The notes below the pieces were generated by a model. It searched no databases. It was not told where the DNA came from and saw only the letters and a program-made list of their open reading frames with translations. From contig CBDCME010000065.1 of NCBI GenBank assembly GCA_965218865.1, positions 28,597 through 92,596 on the forward strand: DNA of 64,000 nucleotides. Direction: 5' to 3'. Shown piece after piece: positions 49,577 to 59,245 of the stretch. A program made the position numbers and the translations under genes. Source of the stretch: CBDCME01 sp965218865 (GTDB lineage: Bacteria; Pseudomonadota; Alphaproteobacteria; JAAXGF01). Position 1 is the first letter of the stretch, and every line of letters starts with the position of its first letter.

Positions 49577-51933
49577 TGCCCGGCACCGTCGTCATGCTGC
49601 ACAACCCGTTCCGCCCGGAGCGGGACCGCGAAGTGATTGCCGTCGCCGAGCCGCTCTCGATCCGCGAATGGCTTGGAGAACGGGGCATCGACGAGTTCGA
49701 GTGCCCGATGATCTGCCTGCGCAATGGTTCGCCGCTGCCGCGCGGCCGCTGGGACGACACGCTCATCGCCGAGGACGACCTGGTGGTGTTCGTGCCGCTG
49801 CCCCAGGGCGGAGGCGGCAAGAACCCGCTCCGTACCATCCTCATGCTCGCCGTGATTGTCGCCGCGGCTTATTTCGCACCCATGCTCGGCCCCGCCCTCG
49901 GCGAAGCCCTCGGCGTCTCCACCGCCATCGGCACCTCGCTGGCCCAGGCGGGCATAGCCCTTGTCGGTACCGCCTTGGTCAATGTCCTGATCCCACCGCC
50001 CAAGCCCTCCGCCATCACCTCCAACTTCGGCAGCGCGCCGGCGCCGAGCCCGACCTATTCGCTGCAGGCCCAGGGCAACCAGGCCCGGCTCGCCCAACCC
50101 ATCCCGGTGGTCTACGGCCGCCACCGGGTCTACCCCGATCTCGCCGCCACGCCCTGGACCGAGTACGCGAACAACGACCAGTACCTGCATCAGCTGCATT
50201 GCATCGGCCAGGGCCAATACGACCTCGAGCAGGTCCGCATCGAGGACACGCCGATCACCTCCTTCGAGGAGATCGAGACCGAGATCGTGCCGCCCGGAGG
50301 CGCCGTCACCCTGTTCGAGACCGATGTGGTCAACGCGCCCGAGGTCGCCGGCCAGGAGTTGATCGGCGCCAACGACCGGGAGACCGCCGTCACGACGAAC
50401 GACGCGGGCGAGGAAGTGACCACGGTGGTCGGCGACGGCTGGATCGGTCCCTTCATCGCCAACCCGGCCGGAACCGTTGCCATCGGGATCGGCATCGATG
50501 TGATTATGCCGCGCGGGCTCTATTACGCCACGGACAGCGGCAGCTTCAGCGCCCGCACCATCGAATGGGATGTCGAGGCCCGCGCCGTCGACGACGAGGG
50601 CGAGGCCGCCGGCGAGTGGCTTGCGCTCGCCTCGGAGAGCGTGACCGCGGCGGAGAACACGCCGCAGCACAAGAGCTATCGCTACCCGATTGCAGCCGGG
50701 CGCTACGAGGTGAGGGTCAGGCGCACCAACGACAAAAGCGGCGATGCGCGCGCCGGGCACGAGCTTCGCTGGGCCGGCCTCAAGACCTTTCTCGAGGACG
50801 CACCTGAGTTCGGTGCCGTCACTCTCCTGGCCGTCAAAATGCGCGCCACCGACAATCTCTCGCAGCGCTCGGCGCGACTCGTCAACGTCATCGTCACCCG
50901 CAGGCTTCCGATCTGGCACCCGGCGACCGGCTGGTCCGATCCGCAACCGACGCGGGGCATTGCCTGGGCCTTCGCCGATGCCGCCCGGGCGAAGTACGGC
51001 GCGCGTCTCGACGACGCCCGCATCGATCTTGCGGCGCTCCATGCTCTGGATAAAGTCTGGCAATCGCGTGGCGACCGTTTCGACGGCGTATTTGACCAGG
51101 GCCTCACGGTGTGGGAGGCGCTCACTCGAATCGCCCGCTGCGGCCGCGCACTGCCGTTCCTCCAGGGCGGGATACTGCGGATCGCCCGCGATGCGCCGCG
51201 CACCTTGCCGGTAGCGTTGTTCGGGCCGCGCAACATCGCCAAGGGCAGCTTCCACGTCCAGTACGTCATGCCGGGCGAGGACACCGCCGATGCGGTGACG
51301 GTGACCTACTTCTCGGAACGTACCTGGACCCCGGACGAGATCGTCGCCGCCCTCCCGGACAGCGTCAACGAAACCGCCGACAAGCCCGCCACGGTCGAAC
51401 TGTTCGGCTGCACGAGCCCGGAACAGGCGATGCGCGAGGGTCTCTATATGGCCGCCGCCAACCGTTACCGCCGGCGCATCATGACCTTCCGCACCGAGCT
51501 CGAAGGGCTGATCCCGACCTACGGCGATCTCATCGCCATCACCCACGACCTGCCGCGCTGGGGCCAGGGCGGCGAGGTAGTGGAGGCGGATGGGCGCAAG
51601 CTCGTCTTGAGCGAGCCGCTGGAATGGGACGCGGGGGATGATACGGCCACGCCGCCCACCCATTACATCGCCCTTCGCCGGCGTGACGGCTCGCTAAGCG
51701 GGCCCTGGCCGGCGACACCCGGCGCCGACGAGCGAACCGTGGAGCTGGGCGAGGACCTCGACCTCGACCCCTACACCGGTGCGGACGAGGAACGCACCCA
51801 CTTCGCCTTCGGACCCGGCGAGGCATGGGGCCTCCGCGCCCGGGTACTGGCCGTGAGGCCGCGCGGCGAGCAGGTCGAGATCACCGCCGTCGGCGAGGAC
51901 GACAGAGTCCATCAGGCCGACCAAGCCGCCTGA
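49576..51933 (+). CDS. Phage tail-tip (gpJ-like) host-specificity protein
   Basis: 785 residues from the ATG at 49576; a longer frame overlapping the NlpC gene is rejected. Near the N-terminus: a ThiS-like start (VMLHNPFRPERDREVI), a hydrophobic segment TILMLAVIVAAAYFAPMLG then GTALVNVLIPPPKPS, SPTYSLQAQGNQARLAQPIP and VVYGRHRVYPDLA, landmarks of the J/tip attachment family. The long beta-rich remainder includes ALHALDKVWQSRGDRFDGVF. Shorter than lambda J; the C-terminal receptor-binding part may be the separate RCC1 protein upstream. Confidence 0.88.
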   Translation: MPGTVVMLHNPFRPERDREVIAVAEPLSIREWLGERGIDEFECPMICLRNGSPLPRGRWDDTLIAEDDLVVFVPLPQGGGGKNPLRTILMLAVIVAAAYFAPMLGPALGEALGVSTAIGTSLAQAGIALVGTALVNVLIPPPKPSAITSNFGSAPAPSPTYSLQAQGNQARLAQPIPVVYGRHRVYPDLAATPWTEYANNDQYLHQLHCIGQGQYDLEQVRIEDTPITSFEEIETEIVPPGGAVTLFETDVVNAPEVAGQELIGANDRETAVTTNDAGEEVTTVVGDGWIGPFIANPAGTVAIGIGIDVIMPRGLYYATDSGSFSARTIEWDVEARAVDDEGEAAGEWLALASESVTAAENTPQHKSYRYPIAAGRYEVRVRRTNDKSGDARAGHELRWAGLKTFLEDAPEFGAVTLLAVKMRATDNLSQRSARLVNVIVTRRLPIWHPATGWSDPQPTRGIAWAFADAARAKYGARLDDARIDLAALHALDKVWQSRGDRFDGVFDQGLTVWEALTRIARCGRALPFLQGGILRIARDAPRTLPVALFGPRNIAKGSFHVQYVMPGEDTADAVTVTYFSERTWTPDEIVAALPDSVNETADKPATVELFGCTSPEQAMREGLYMAAANRYRRRIMTFRTELEGLIPTYGDLIAITHDLPRWGQGGEVVEADGRKLVLSEPLEWDAGDDTATPPTHYIALRRRDGSLSGPWPATPGADERTVELGEDLDLDPYTGADEERTHFAFGPGEAWGLRARVLAVRPRGEQVEITAVGEDDRVHQADQAA

Positions 51934-52024
51934 GCGGCCCCATCTTACCCGCTGGTGCCTGACTACTGGGTGCCTACCGCCCACTAGTGAGCCCATCCGG
52001 CTCACCAGTCGAGGGGCTCCCCAA

Positions 52025-52264
52025 ATGAACCGACCCGCATCAAACGACGGACAACTTGAAATTGAGGTCGAGCGGGTTCGCTCGGAGGCGGCGCGGCACC
52101 TCGCGGAGCATGAGATCGCCTGCGAGCGGCGCTACGGCGAGCTCCAGGCGCAGCTCACCAAGATCGAGGCGCTTCACATCCGCAACACGTGGCTGCTCGG
52201 TGTGATCCTCGTGGGAATGCTCACCGCCTTGGGCAAGGCTTTCTGGCCGGTGCTCGGCGGCTGA
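52025..52264 (+). CDS. Small membrane protein with coiled coil, phage lysis region
   Basis: 79 residues: helical charged N-terminal half (EIEVERVRSEAARHLAEHE) and one membrane helix WLLGVILVGMLTALGKAFW near the end. XhlA-like or spanin/holin accessory proteins have this plan. Located just before a holin-like gene and the endolysin. Confidence 0.7.
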   Translation: MNRPASNDGQLEIEVERVRSEAARHLAEHEIACERRYGELQAQLTKIEALHIRNTWLLGVILVGMLTALGKAFWPVLGG

Positions 52265-52398
52265 CTTCGCGCGCGGCCGTCCCGCGCCTCGACTCCCTCC
52301 ATCAATCCAGACGACCGATCCGTCCTCGCGACGGCGGTCGCCGTGCGCGCGCCGGCGGCCGGGATCGTCTTCACCCTCAACCCAATGGGAGGTTCGCC

Positions 52399-52863
52399 AT
52401 GCTGACCCTGCTGGGCAGTCTGCTGGGATTCGCCACCAGCGCCATCCCCGACATCATGAGCCTGTTCCGCGAACGGGCCGACCGCAAGCACGAGCTCGCC
52501 GTGCTCGACCGCCAGATGGAACAGATGCGGCTCGGCCACAACCAGCGCCTCGAGGAAATCGAGGTCAACGCCGACATCGCCGAGAGCCAGGCGCTCTACA
52601 AGCACGATGCAGCGCTGGGCAGCAGCAGCCGGTGGGTGGACGGCCTGCGGGCCTCGGTGCGCCCGCTCATCACCTATGCCTTCTTCATCCTGTTCGCCGC
52701 CGTCAAGGGATCGGGGCTCTATCTGCTGATCGTGGTCGAGGGGCTGCTGATCGCCGAAGCCCTGCCGCGCATCTGGGATCCCGAGACCCAGGCGTTGTTC
52801 GCAGCCGTGATGAGCTTCTGGTTCGGCAACCGGACCCTCTCGAAGCTTCGGGAGCGGCGCTGA
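52399..52863 (+). CDS. Holin-like phage protein (3TM type)
   Basis: 154 residues from the ATG at 52399 (GGGAGG upstream). An N-terminal hydrophobic segment TLLGSLLGFATSAIPDIM, an amphipathic helix, then RPLITYAFFILFAAVKGSGL and LIVVEGLLIAEALP plus FAAVMSFWFGNRTLSKL. This matches the three-helix holin family of phages with GH24 endolysin. It would time lysis by permeabilising the inner membrane. Confidence 0.8.
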   Translation: MLTLLGSLLGFATSAIPDIMSLFRERADRKHELAVLDRQMEQMRLGHNQRLEEIEVNADIAESQALYKHDAALGSSSRWVDGLRASVRPLITYAFFILFAAVKGSGLYLLIVVEGLLIAEALPRIWDPETQALFAAVMSFWFGNRTLSKLRERR

Positions 52864-52867
52864 GACC

Positions 52868-53308
52868 ATGCGTCATGTCACCGACGAGGGCCTCGCCCTG
52901 ATCAAGCGCTTCGAGGGGTTTGAGCCCGAGATCTATGTCTGCCCGGGCGGCTGGCCCACCATCGGCTACGGTCATGTGGTGCGCGACGGCGAGCAGGACG
53001 GGTACGCTGACGGCATCGACGAGGCGACGGCCGAGGCGCTTCTGCGCCGCGATGTCGAGACCGCCGAGCGTGCTGTATTACGCCTCATCCGGGTACCGCT
53101 CCAGGACGGCCGGTTCGACGCGCTCGTCTCCTTCGCCTTTAACCTCGGCGCCGGCGCGCTGCAGCGCTCGACGCTCCGGCGCAAGGTCAACCGCGAGGAG
53201 CACGACGCGGTGCCGGCCGAGTTCCGGCGCTGGGTCTGGGCGGGGGGAAGGAAGCTCAAGGGGCTGGTGCGGAGGAGAGAGGCGGAGGCTGGACTATACG
53301 CGGGGTAA
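52868..53308 (+). CDS. Phage endolysin (GH24 lysozyme)
   Basis: 146 residues. GLALIKRFEGFEPEIYVCPG with catalytic Glu followed by GWPTIGYGHVV is the T4-type lysozyme core; the Asp of the E-D-T triad is replaced by Cys (YVCPGG), as in the YxCPxG subgroup. SFAFNLGAGALQRSTLRRKV is the conserved C-terminal helix. It degrades peptidoglycan at the end of infection. No signal peptide, so it depends on the holin. Confidence 0.92.
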   Translation: MRHVTDEGLALIKRFEGFEPEIYVCPGGWPTIGYGHVVRDGEQDGYADGIDEATAEALLRRDVETAERAVLRLIRVPLQDGRFDALVSFAFNLGAGALQRSTLRRKVNREEHDAVPAEFRRWVWAGGRKLKGLVRRREAEAGLYAG

Positions 53309-53370
53309 GCAGGCGTGGGTGCCCAACTCGGACCGCACGCAGATCAGTTCAAGAAGTTCAAGACACCGTC

Positions 53371-54387
53371 TCACTTCCTGATGCGTTGCAGAATGGAAGC
53401 GCTGAGTTCTTGTGCGTCCGCGATTTGTGCGGCGGTCATTCGTTGCCGGATAATGCCTTTGGCTTTTTTGGCATTCTCAACTCCTTGCGCGGCTGCAAGA
53501 TTGAACCAGGCAAAGGCCCTGACATAATCCTCCGGCACGCCCTCGCCGGTGGCATACCTGGTACCGAGGTTGAGCTGGGCATTGGCGTACCCCTGCTCGG
53601 CGGCCTTGCGAAACCACTTCACAGCCTCGGCATCGTCCTCCGGCACGCCCATGCCTGTCTGATACATGACACCGAGGTTGTGCTGGGCCTGGGCGTCTCC
53701 CTGCTTCGCGGCCTTGCGAAACCACTTCGCGGCCTCGGCATCGTCCTCCGGCACGCCCTCGCCGGTGGCATACCTGGTACCGAGGTTGAGCTGGGCATTG
53801 GCGTACCCCTGCTCGGCGGCCTTGCGAAATCACTTCACAGCCTCGGCATCGTCCTCCGGCACGCCCATGCCTGTCTGATACATGACACCGAGGTTGTGCT
53901 GGGCCTGGGCGTCTCCCTGCTTCGCGGCCTTGCGAAACCACTTCGCGGCCTCGGCATCGTCCTCCGGCACGCCCATGCCTGCCTCATACATGACACCGAG
54001 GTTGTGCTGGGCCTGGGCGTCTCCCTGCTTCGCGGCCTTGCGAAACCACTTCACGGCTTCGGCATCGTTCGCCGGCACACCCATGCCTGCCTCATACATG
54101 ACACCGAGGTTGTACTGGGCATTGGCGTACCCCTGCTTCGCGGCCTTGCGAAACCACTTCACGGCTTCGGCATCGTTCGCCGGCACGCCCATGCCTGCCT
54201 CATACATGACACCGAGGTTGTGCTGGGCCCGGGCGTCCCCCTGCTCGGCAAGCGGCAACAACTCCTTGTAAGCAGTTGCGTAGTCGCCCCTCTCATAAGC
54301 TTCCACACCCGCCCGATAGTCGGCCACGGCCACCGACGACCACAGCAAGATCGGCACGATTAACAGCAGCTTGACGATTGGTTTCAT
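53371..54387 (-). pseudogene. Sel1-repeat secreted protein with an internal TGA
   Basis: From the ATG at 54387 a signal peptide (MKPIVKLLLIVPILLWSSVA) leads into eight or so 36-residue Sel1 repeats of the type AQHNLGVMYEAGMGVPEDDA and EAVKWFRKAAKQGD. At codon 186 (53830-53832) TGG of a KWFRKAA motif is TGA; the frame is otherwise open to the stop at 53371, 338 residues in all. Successive repeats are nearly identical in DNA, so the array has expanded recently. A recent nonsense mutation or TGA readthrough are the two readings. Sel1 proteins mediate protein interaction in the periplasm. Confidence 0.85.
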
Positions 54388-54757
54388 TGCGTTGGCCGTC
54401 CCAAAACAGTGGCCTGCCCCATCAGGTGATCCACCGCTCATGAGAGAGTTGGGCGCGCGGATTGAGTTAAAGGGCCGACCGGAGCCCATCGACAGCGTAA
54501 GTCGATTCTTCAATGTTGGGCAATACGGTTTCTGGTGCCGGTGGTTAATATCCGAGTGAGCTGTGCGGTCGGAGGAGCTGATCCGCCGGCGGGAGGCGGA
54601 GGTGGGACTCCATGTCTCGTAGATAGCGAGCCCCTGGCCCCGCACACGCCCCCCTGGGCGACAAAACCTCCCAAGACCGATATCGGCTCTCCTGAGCCGC
54701 CTGCGGCTGCTACAGGCACCTCCAAGCCCACCAACATTCTCCCCAAACAATTGTTTT
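54388..54757. other. Non-coding debris with a possible endolysin tail
   Basis: No complete gene. On the plus strand 54572-54621 reads EELIRRREAEVGLHVS then a stop, like the end of the endolysin at 53308 (LVRRREAEAGLYAG). The Sel1 gene thus appears bracketed by endolysin ends. Nothing else recognised. Confidence 0.35.
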
Positions 54758-54913
54758 TCAAGGGACTTTACGCTGTGGCGCACAGGGTTCCTCTGAGCGC
54801 CCCGCATTCTCCCCCGATCCCAGCGCTGCCTCTATGCTGGCTGAAACATCCGCTGTCGCTTGCTTGATGGGATCGGTTGCGAGGTGGGCGTAGCGCGCCG
54901 TCGTCTGCACCTG
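54758..54913 (-). pseudogene. Tyrosine integrase, C-terminal remnant
   Basis: The minus strand reads VQTTARYAHLATDPIKQAT to a stop at 54758. TTARYAHLA with its catalytic Tyr is the end of tyrosine recombinases, and it closely resembles the end of the integrase at 61489 (ETTARYAHLA). The upstream part is replaced by the TraG fragment at about 54913. Confidence 0.85.
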
Positions 54914-57250
54914 ACCGCCGCCGCCGGCTCGCCCTCGGCCGGGGCCTCGCCCGCGCGCATGTTCGAGTTCGCCGCGCGCGGCGCGCCCGGCGCCGGCGGC
55001 GCCACGACCGTCGACCGCACGATCGTCACCTGCCGCGACGGGGCGGCGCGGCTGGGCGCGCAGTGGAATGCGGAGATCGCGCGGGCGGGGACGATATTCG
55101 GCAGGCGCATCTTCCCGGACGCACGCACCGACGCGCTGGCCCGCGCCGAGCTGCTGGCCGCGCTGCCCGCCGCCCACGACTTCCTGATCGGCGCGTCGCG
55201 CAACGCGGGCGAGATCATGCGCCAGCAGATGGTGCTGAACGCGGTCCACGACGCCGGCGAGCAGTGGGCGGCCGAGGCCGGCAACGCGGCCGCCTTGCGC
55301 GCCTATACCGAGGCCCGGGCCGAGGCCCAGACCGTCTCGGCCTACCGGGCGATCGGGCGCCAGGCCGAGACCTGGGTGCCGCTGCTGAAGATCGTCTTCG
55401 AGTGCCTCTACATCGGCGCGTTCCCGATGGCGGTGCTGCTGATGCTGACCCCGGCGGGCGGGGCCATATTCCGGTCCTATGTCACCGGGCTGGTCTGGCT
55501 CCAGAGCTGGGGGCCGCTCTTCGCGGTGCTGCACCGCATCTCGATGGGCGAGGCGGCGGAGCGCATGCAGGCCGCCGCGCTCATGCCGGGGGGCGACATC
55601 GGCATCTCGCTGGTGGCGCAGGCCGGGATCAGGGCGGTCGCCTCGGACGTGGCGGTGATGAGCGGGTATCTGTCCATGTCGGTGCCCTTCCTCGCCGCGG
55701 CATTGGCCTACGGGCTGTCCAAAGCCACGGTTCTGGCCACCTCCGTCCTCGCCGTCGGCCAGGACGCCGCGTCTTCGGCCGCACACGAGGGCACGACCGG
55801 CAATCTCTCGCTCGCCAACACCGGCTACGACACCCACCGCTTCGCGACCCTGGAGGGCCGCCAGATCCGCACCTCGGCCCATGTCGACACCGACCGCTAC
55901 ACCGGCTATGCCCCGGCCGGGGCGGGGTTCACCGTGACCGGCGACGGCACGGCGGTCGTGGATGCGTCCACCGCGACCAGCCGCATCCCGGCCGCCGGCG
56001 TCAGGCTGTCGGAGTCGCTTGCGACGAGCCACGAGACCCGCGCGGCGGAGGCGCGTTCGATTGCCCGCAGCCGGGACGTGCAGGCCGGCATGGCGAGGAA
56101 CGCCGCGGTCACCGACGCGACGGGGCTGGTGGAGCGCTACAGCCATGACGTCAGCATCGGCGAGGCGCACGCCAGGGGGGTGACGGAGAGCGAGAGCGCC
56201 CAGGTGCAGGCGCTGGAGTCGCATTACGAGAAGCTCGCCGAGATCGGCGGCATCGCGAAGAACCAGGCCGCGGTGCTGACCGGCGAGGCGAAGATCGGCG
56301 GCGGGCTGGAGAAGATCGTCAAGCTCGGCGCGAGCGGGAGCGCGACCTGGCGCGGCGAGACCATCGAGTCCGACGCCTGGAACCGCATGAGGGAGTACGA
56401 CCGCCAGCACGGGGTGACGGAGCTGTGGTCGAGGGTCTCGGAGGCCTCGCGGCGCTACTCGGCGGCGACCGGCGAGAGCGAGGCGGCCGCCCTGGAAGAG
56501 AGCCTCAACGCCAATCTCACGCGGATGCGGAGCTTCCAGGAGCGGGCCTCGATGGCGCGCCAGGAGTCCGAGATGTGGTCGGAGCAAGAGGCGCAGGTGC
56601 GCTCGGATGGGCAGGCGATCGACCGCGACCTCGCCCAGCCCTTCTTCGCGTGGCTCTCGGAGCGGACGGGAACGGACGGCAGGCCGATCGGCGCCGCCGG
56701 GGCCACCGCCCTGATCTCGGTGCAGACTCCGGAGGACGCGGAGGCGCTCCGGGAACACGCCGCCGCCTTCATCGCGGAGAAGTTCCCGGCGCCCGCGGGA
56801 CCGGACCCGTCGTCCATCGGCGGCGAGGCGGAATACGGCGCGGCGCGCGACACGCTCTCGGACGCCTATGTCCGCGAGACCGCGGCGGCCCATGCGGGCT
56901 GGTCGGAAGGCGTGCGGGACCGGGCGCGCGCGGCGGGAACGCCGCGGCCGGGCGGCGTGCCGGAAGATGCGCTCCGGGAAGGCGCCCGCACTGAGACCGA
57001 CATGATCGTGCGCGGCAGCGCGCGCGAGGCCAAGACCGGGGTCATGCGGGACCGCGCCCTGGAGGGCCGGGCCGGGGTTGCGGCCGAGACCGAAAAACCC
57101 TTCGAGCACCATGCCACCGAGAACCTGCCCCTGATCGGCGGCTGGCTCGCGGGCAAGCTCTTCGGGACCGCAAAGAACGCCGCGCCGGACGGGACCGGGG
57201 AACAGCCGAAGACGATCCCGACGCCGGACTGGGGAAACCAGTCGCCGTGA
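54914..57250 (+). pseudogene. Conjugal transfer protein TraG N-terminal-domain type, 5' truncated
   Basis: About 780 codons open. The first part (MFEFAARGAPGAGGATTVD, FLIGASRNAGEIMRQQMVLN) and membrane helices LLKIVFECLYIGAFPMAVLLML, YVTGLVWLQSWGPLFAVLH and VPFLAAALAYGLS identify the TraG_N family of F-like/ICE mating-pair stabilisation proteins. The long alanine-rich, helical C-terminus has many Glu/Arg repeats and ends normally (NLPLIGGWLAGKLFG). The native N-terminus with its signal/helices is missing; the open frame runs back into the antisense of the integrase remnant. Confidence 0.85.
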
Positions 57251-57264
57251 TGCGCACGGTGCGT

Positions 57265-57618
57265 TCAGTTCCCGCGCATCAGCCGTTCGTGCTCCTCCTG
57301 GATGCGGAGATATGCGTAAGAGCCGGTCCTGGTGCCCCAGTCGAAATTGTCGCCGCTTCCGTCGGGAAGCCGGTAGCGGCGGAACGACGACCAGTCGCGG
57401 TGGCGGAAGCCCTGCCACAGGGCGGCGGCGAGGCTGGCCATGGCCGTCCAGGCGATTGCGGCCATCCAGAGGGCGCCGATGGCCTCCGCGCCGGACCCGG
57501 CCGCCAGCGACGCGGCGGTGTAGAGGGCCGCCAGGGCGATCCCGCCGAGCACGAAGAGGCGCTCGGCACCCGTGGTCCAGCGTTGCGGCCGGGCTGTGGA
57601 TGTTCCTGCCATGTCCAT
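57265..57618 (-). CDS. Two-helix membrane protein of the conjugative region
   Basis: 117 residues, ATG at 57618 with GGAGGACC upstream. Hydrophobic segments LFVLGGIALAALYTAASLAAG and WMAAIAWTAMASLAAALW, then a soluble tail RRYRLPDGSGDNFDWGTRTG. It is convergent with traG. Small membrane proteins of this size accompany ICE transfer genes; function unknown. Confidence 0.65.
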   Translation of the reverse strand: MDMAGTSTARPQRWTTGAERLFVLGGIALAALYTAASLAAGSGAEAIGALWMAAIAWTAMASLAAALWQGFRHRDWSSFRRYRLPDGSGDNFDWGTRTGSYAYLRIQEEHERLMRGN

Positions 57619-57619
57619 G

Positions 57620-57707
57620 GTCCTCCAGCCTCGACGCGTTCGGCGGTCCGGTTCGCGAACCGCTCGCGATCCCTTTGGCGCTGAACTTCAATGTCTCGAT
57701 AGGCCAC
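57620..57707 (-). pseudogene. ICE-associated 'AYRDxEVQR' protein, N-terminal remnant
   Basis: The ATG at 57707 starts MAYRDIEVQRQRDRERFANR and TAERVEAGG, the same opening as a zinc-ribbon-bearing protein common in Rhizobiales integrative elements. There the CPRCG ribbons should follow; instead the frame continues in an unrelated stretch. A short truncated copy, partly overlapping the next gene start. Confidence 0.5.
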
Positions 57708-57789
57708 GACATTCTCCCTGCCAATTCGGAATTCCGACAGATGACGCCGGGCCGGCGGCGTGCCGGCCGGCGCCCCGGGAGAGGACCGC

Positions 57790-58119
57790 TCAGCCCCGCT
57801 GCCGGCGGTCGCACAGAAGGCCGGCTGCGAGCGACCCCCACAGCTGCCAGCCGCCCCGGGTCCTGAGCCCCGTGCAGATGATGATCTCGGTGCAGGCCGG
57901 GCGCATCTCTTTCACCGCCTTCAGGCTGGCGGTGATCCGCTTCGCCTTGCGCCGGCCCTTCCCCGTCGCCTGTTGCTCGCCGGACCAGGGGCGGATATCG
58001 CCATCCGCGAGCGCCTTGAACCGCTGGACCACGTAACGGTCGTCGGCAAGGCCGGTGCCGAAGAAATGCACCAGGAACGTGTCCGCCGTGTTGCCGGGCA
58101 TCGCCATTGCTGCCGTCAT
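57790..58119 (-). CDS. Hypothetical protein of the conjugative region
   Basis: 109 residues from the ATG at 58119 (GGAGGCGACACC upstream). NTADTFLVHFFGTGLADDRY and VVQRFKALADGDIRPW look globular, followed by a Lys/Arg-rich part and two Cys. Not recognised. Together with neighbours it belongs to the ICE remnant. Confidence 0.55.
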   Translation of the reverse strand: MTAAMAMPGNTADTFLVHFFGTGLADDRYVVQRFKALADGDIRPWSGEQQATGKGRRKAKRITASLKAVKEMRPACTEIIICTGLRTRGGWQLWGSLAAGLLCDRRQRG

Positions 58120-58360
58120 GGTGTCGCCTCCATCTCGCCGGTGATGATGAGCGGCGGCGATGCCCTCCCCCGGACACCGAACCGCCGCCCCGCTCACGGT
58201 CGAACTCCGCCTCCTGGCGGCGCGAAGCGGGCCGGCGACGACCAGCGCAATTGACCCTTGGGGCAGGTACGATCAGGGATCGAGCGGGTGGTTCGGCGGA
58301 GTAGGCGACCGGAGCGCGGTCAGCCCCCGCCACGGCACGCGAAACAGGGGAGACGAGGGA

Positions 58361-58534
58361 ATGAAGAAGGGGGATATCGTCGAGCGCGTCGCCGGCGAGG
58401 CGGGCATCGCGAAGCAGGCGGCCGAAGCCGCGGTCGGGGCCGTGTTCGCCTCCATCGCCGAGGCGGTCACGCGCGGCGAGGATGTCACCGTCGCGGGTTT
58501 CGGCAGGTCTTCCAGGAAGGCGAGGCCGGCGTGA
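58361..58534 (+). pseudogene. HU-family DNA-binding protein, truncated
   Basis: 57 residues: MKKGDIVERVAGEAGIAKQA and SIAEAVTRGEDVTVAGFG are the HU/IHF N-terminal dimer half. After SSRKARPA a stop falls where RQGRNPxTGE.. (the DNA-binding arm) should follow, so only about 60 percent of a 90-residue HU is left. Truncation removes the arm that grips DNA. Confidence 0.85.
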
Positions 58535-58666
58535 GATAAAGGCGGTTTGGACGCGTTGCCAACGGTCTTATTTGAATACCGTGAGATTTCCCGTTGCTGC
58601 TGAAGAATGTCCGGTCGGCCGCCTGGAGCCTATGCCAGGATGGCTACGAACTCCGTACACAGCAAA

Positions 58667-59245
58667 TCAGAGAAGCCCGCGATGCTTGTCCGCCAGCTTC
58701 GCGAGCCGCGGGAGCCCCTTCGCACTCAGATCGAGAACGAATTCGGACGGCGTGAATGGCGGATTGCTGTAATGCGCCCGCAGGGTGCGCAGCACCGCAA
58801 GCGCTTCGGAGGGGTAGAGTTCGACAATCTGCGACAGAAACGCGTCGGCGGCGATCGCCTCGATATCGAACCGGGCGAGAACCTCATCTGGAAAATCGGC
58901 CAGGTTGTCGGTGACGATAAACTGCGCACCGCACCGAATAGCTGCCGCAAGGACGTGGCGGTCGTCAGCGTCGGGAAGATCGAGCGCCTCGATCAGCGGC
59001 TCGTATCCGGTAACCGGCGCGTCGTCGAAATGCTTGTCCATGGCGCGCCGCTGCGAACGGACGCTCCGTTCCAGATGCGGCTTCCAATCAAGCAGACTCC
59101 GCGTCCATTCGTCGAGGATCCGCGCGGTCCACCGCGCCTGGAACAGGCCGGCATGGTGGAAGCGCAGCAGAATGTCCCGCGTCCGGAACGGAAACAGGAC
59201 GTTGGCATCGAGGACAACAACGGGACGGTCCGCGATGGGCGTCAA
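58667..59245 (-). CDS. PIN-domain toxin
   Basis: 192 residues from a TTG that overlaps the antitoxin stop (TTGA). PIN nuclease acid residues: VVVLDANVLFPF (Asp), ILDEWTRSL (Glu), DADDRHVLAAAI (Asp) and IVTDNLADFPDE (Asp). Likely an RNase toxin of VapC type, held in check by the HTH protein upstream. The C-terminal region (EFVLDLSAKGLPRL) is longer than in VapC proper, as in the COG-type PIN proteins paired with excisionase-like antitoxins. Confidence 0.85.
   Translation of the reverse strand: MTPIADRPVVVLDANVLFPFRTRDILLRFHHAGLFQARWTARILDEWTRSLLDWKPHLERSVRSQRRAMDKHFDDAPVTGYEPLIEALDLPDADDRHVLAAAIRCGAQFIVTDNLADFPDEVLARFDIEAIAADAFLSQIVELYPSEALAVLRTLRAHYSNPPFTPSEFVLDLSAKGLPRLAKLADKHRGLL

Noticed and set aside
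49552..51663. 703-residue minus-strand ORF opposite the tail-tip gene
   Set aside because: Antisense of a recognisable J-like protein in an ordered tail cluster.
54758..58333. 1191-residue minus-strand ORF opposite traG
   Set aside because: Low-complexity Arg/Gly/Ala antisense of the TraG frame; only its last part (integrase tail) resembles a protein family.
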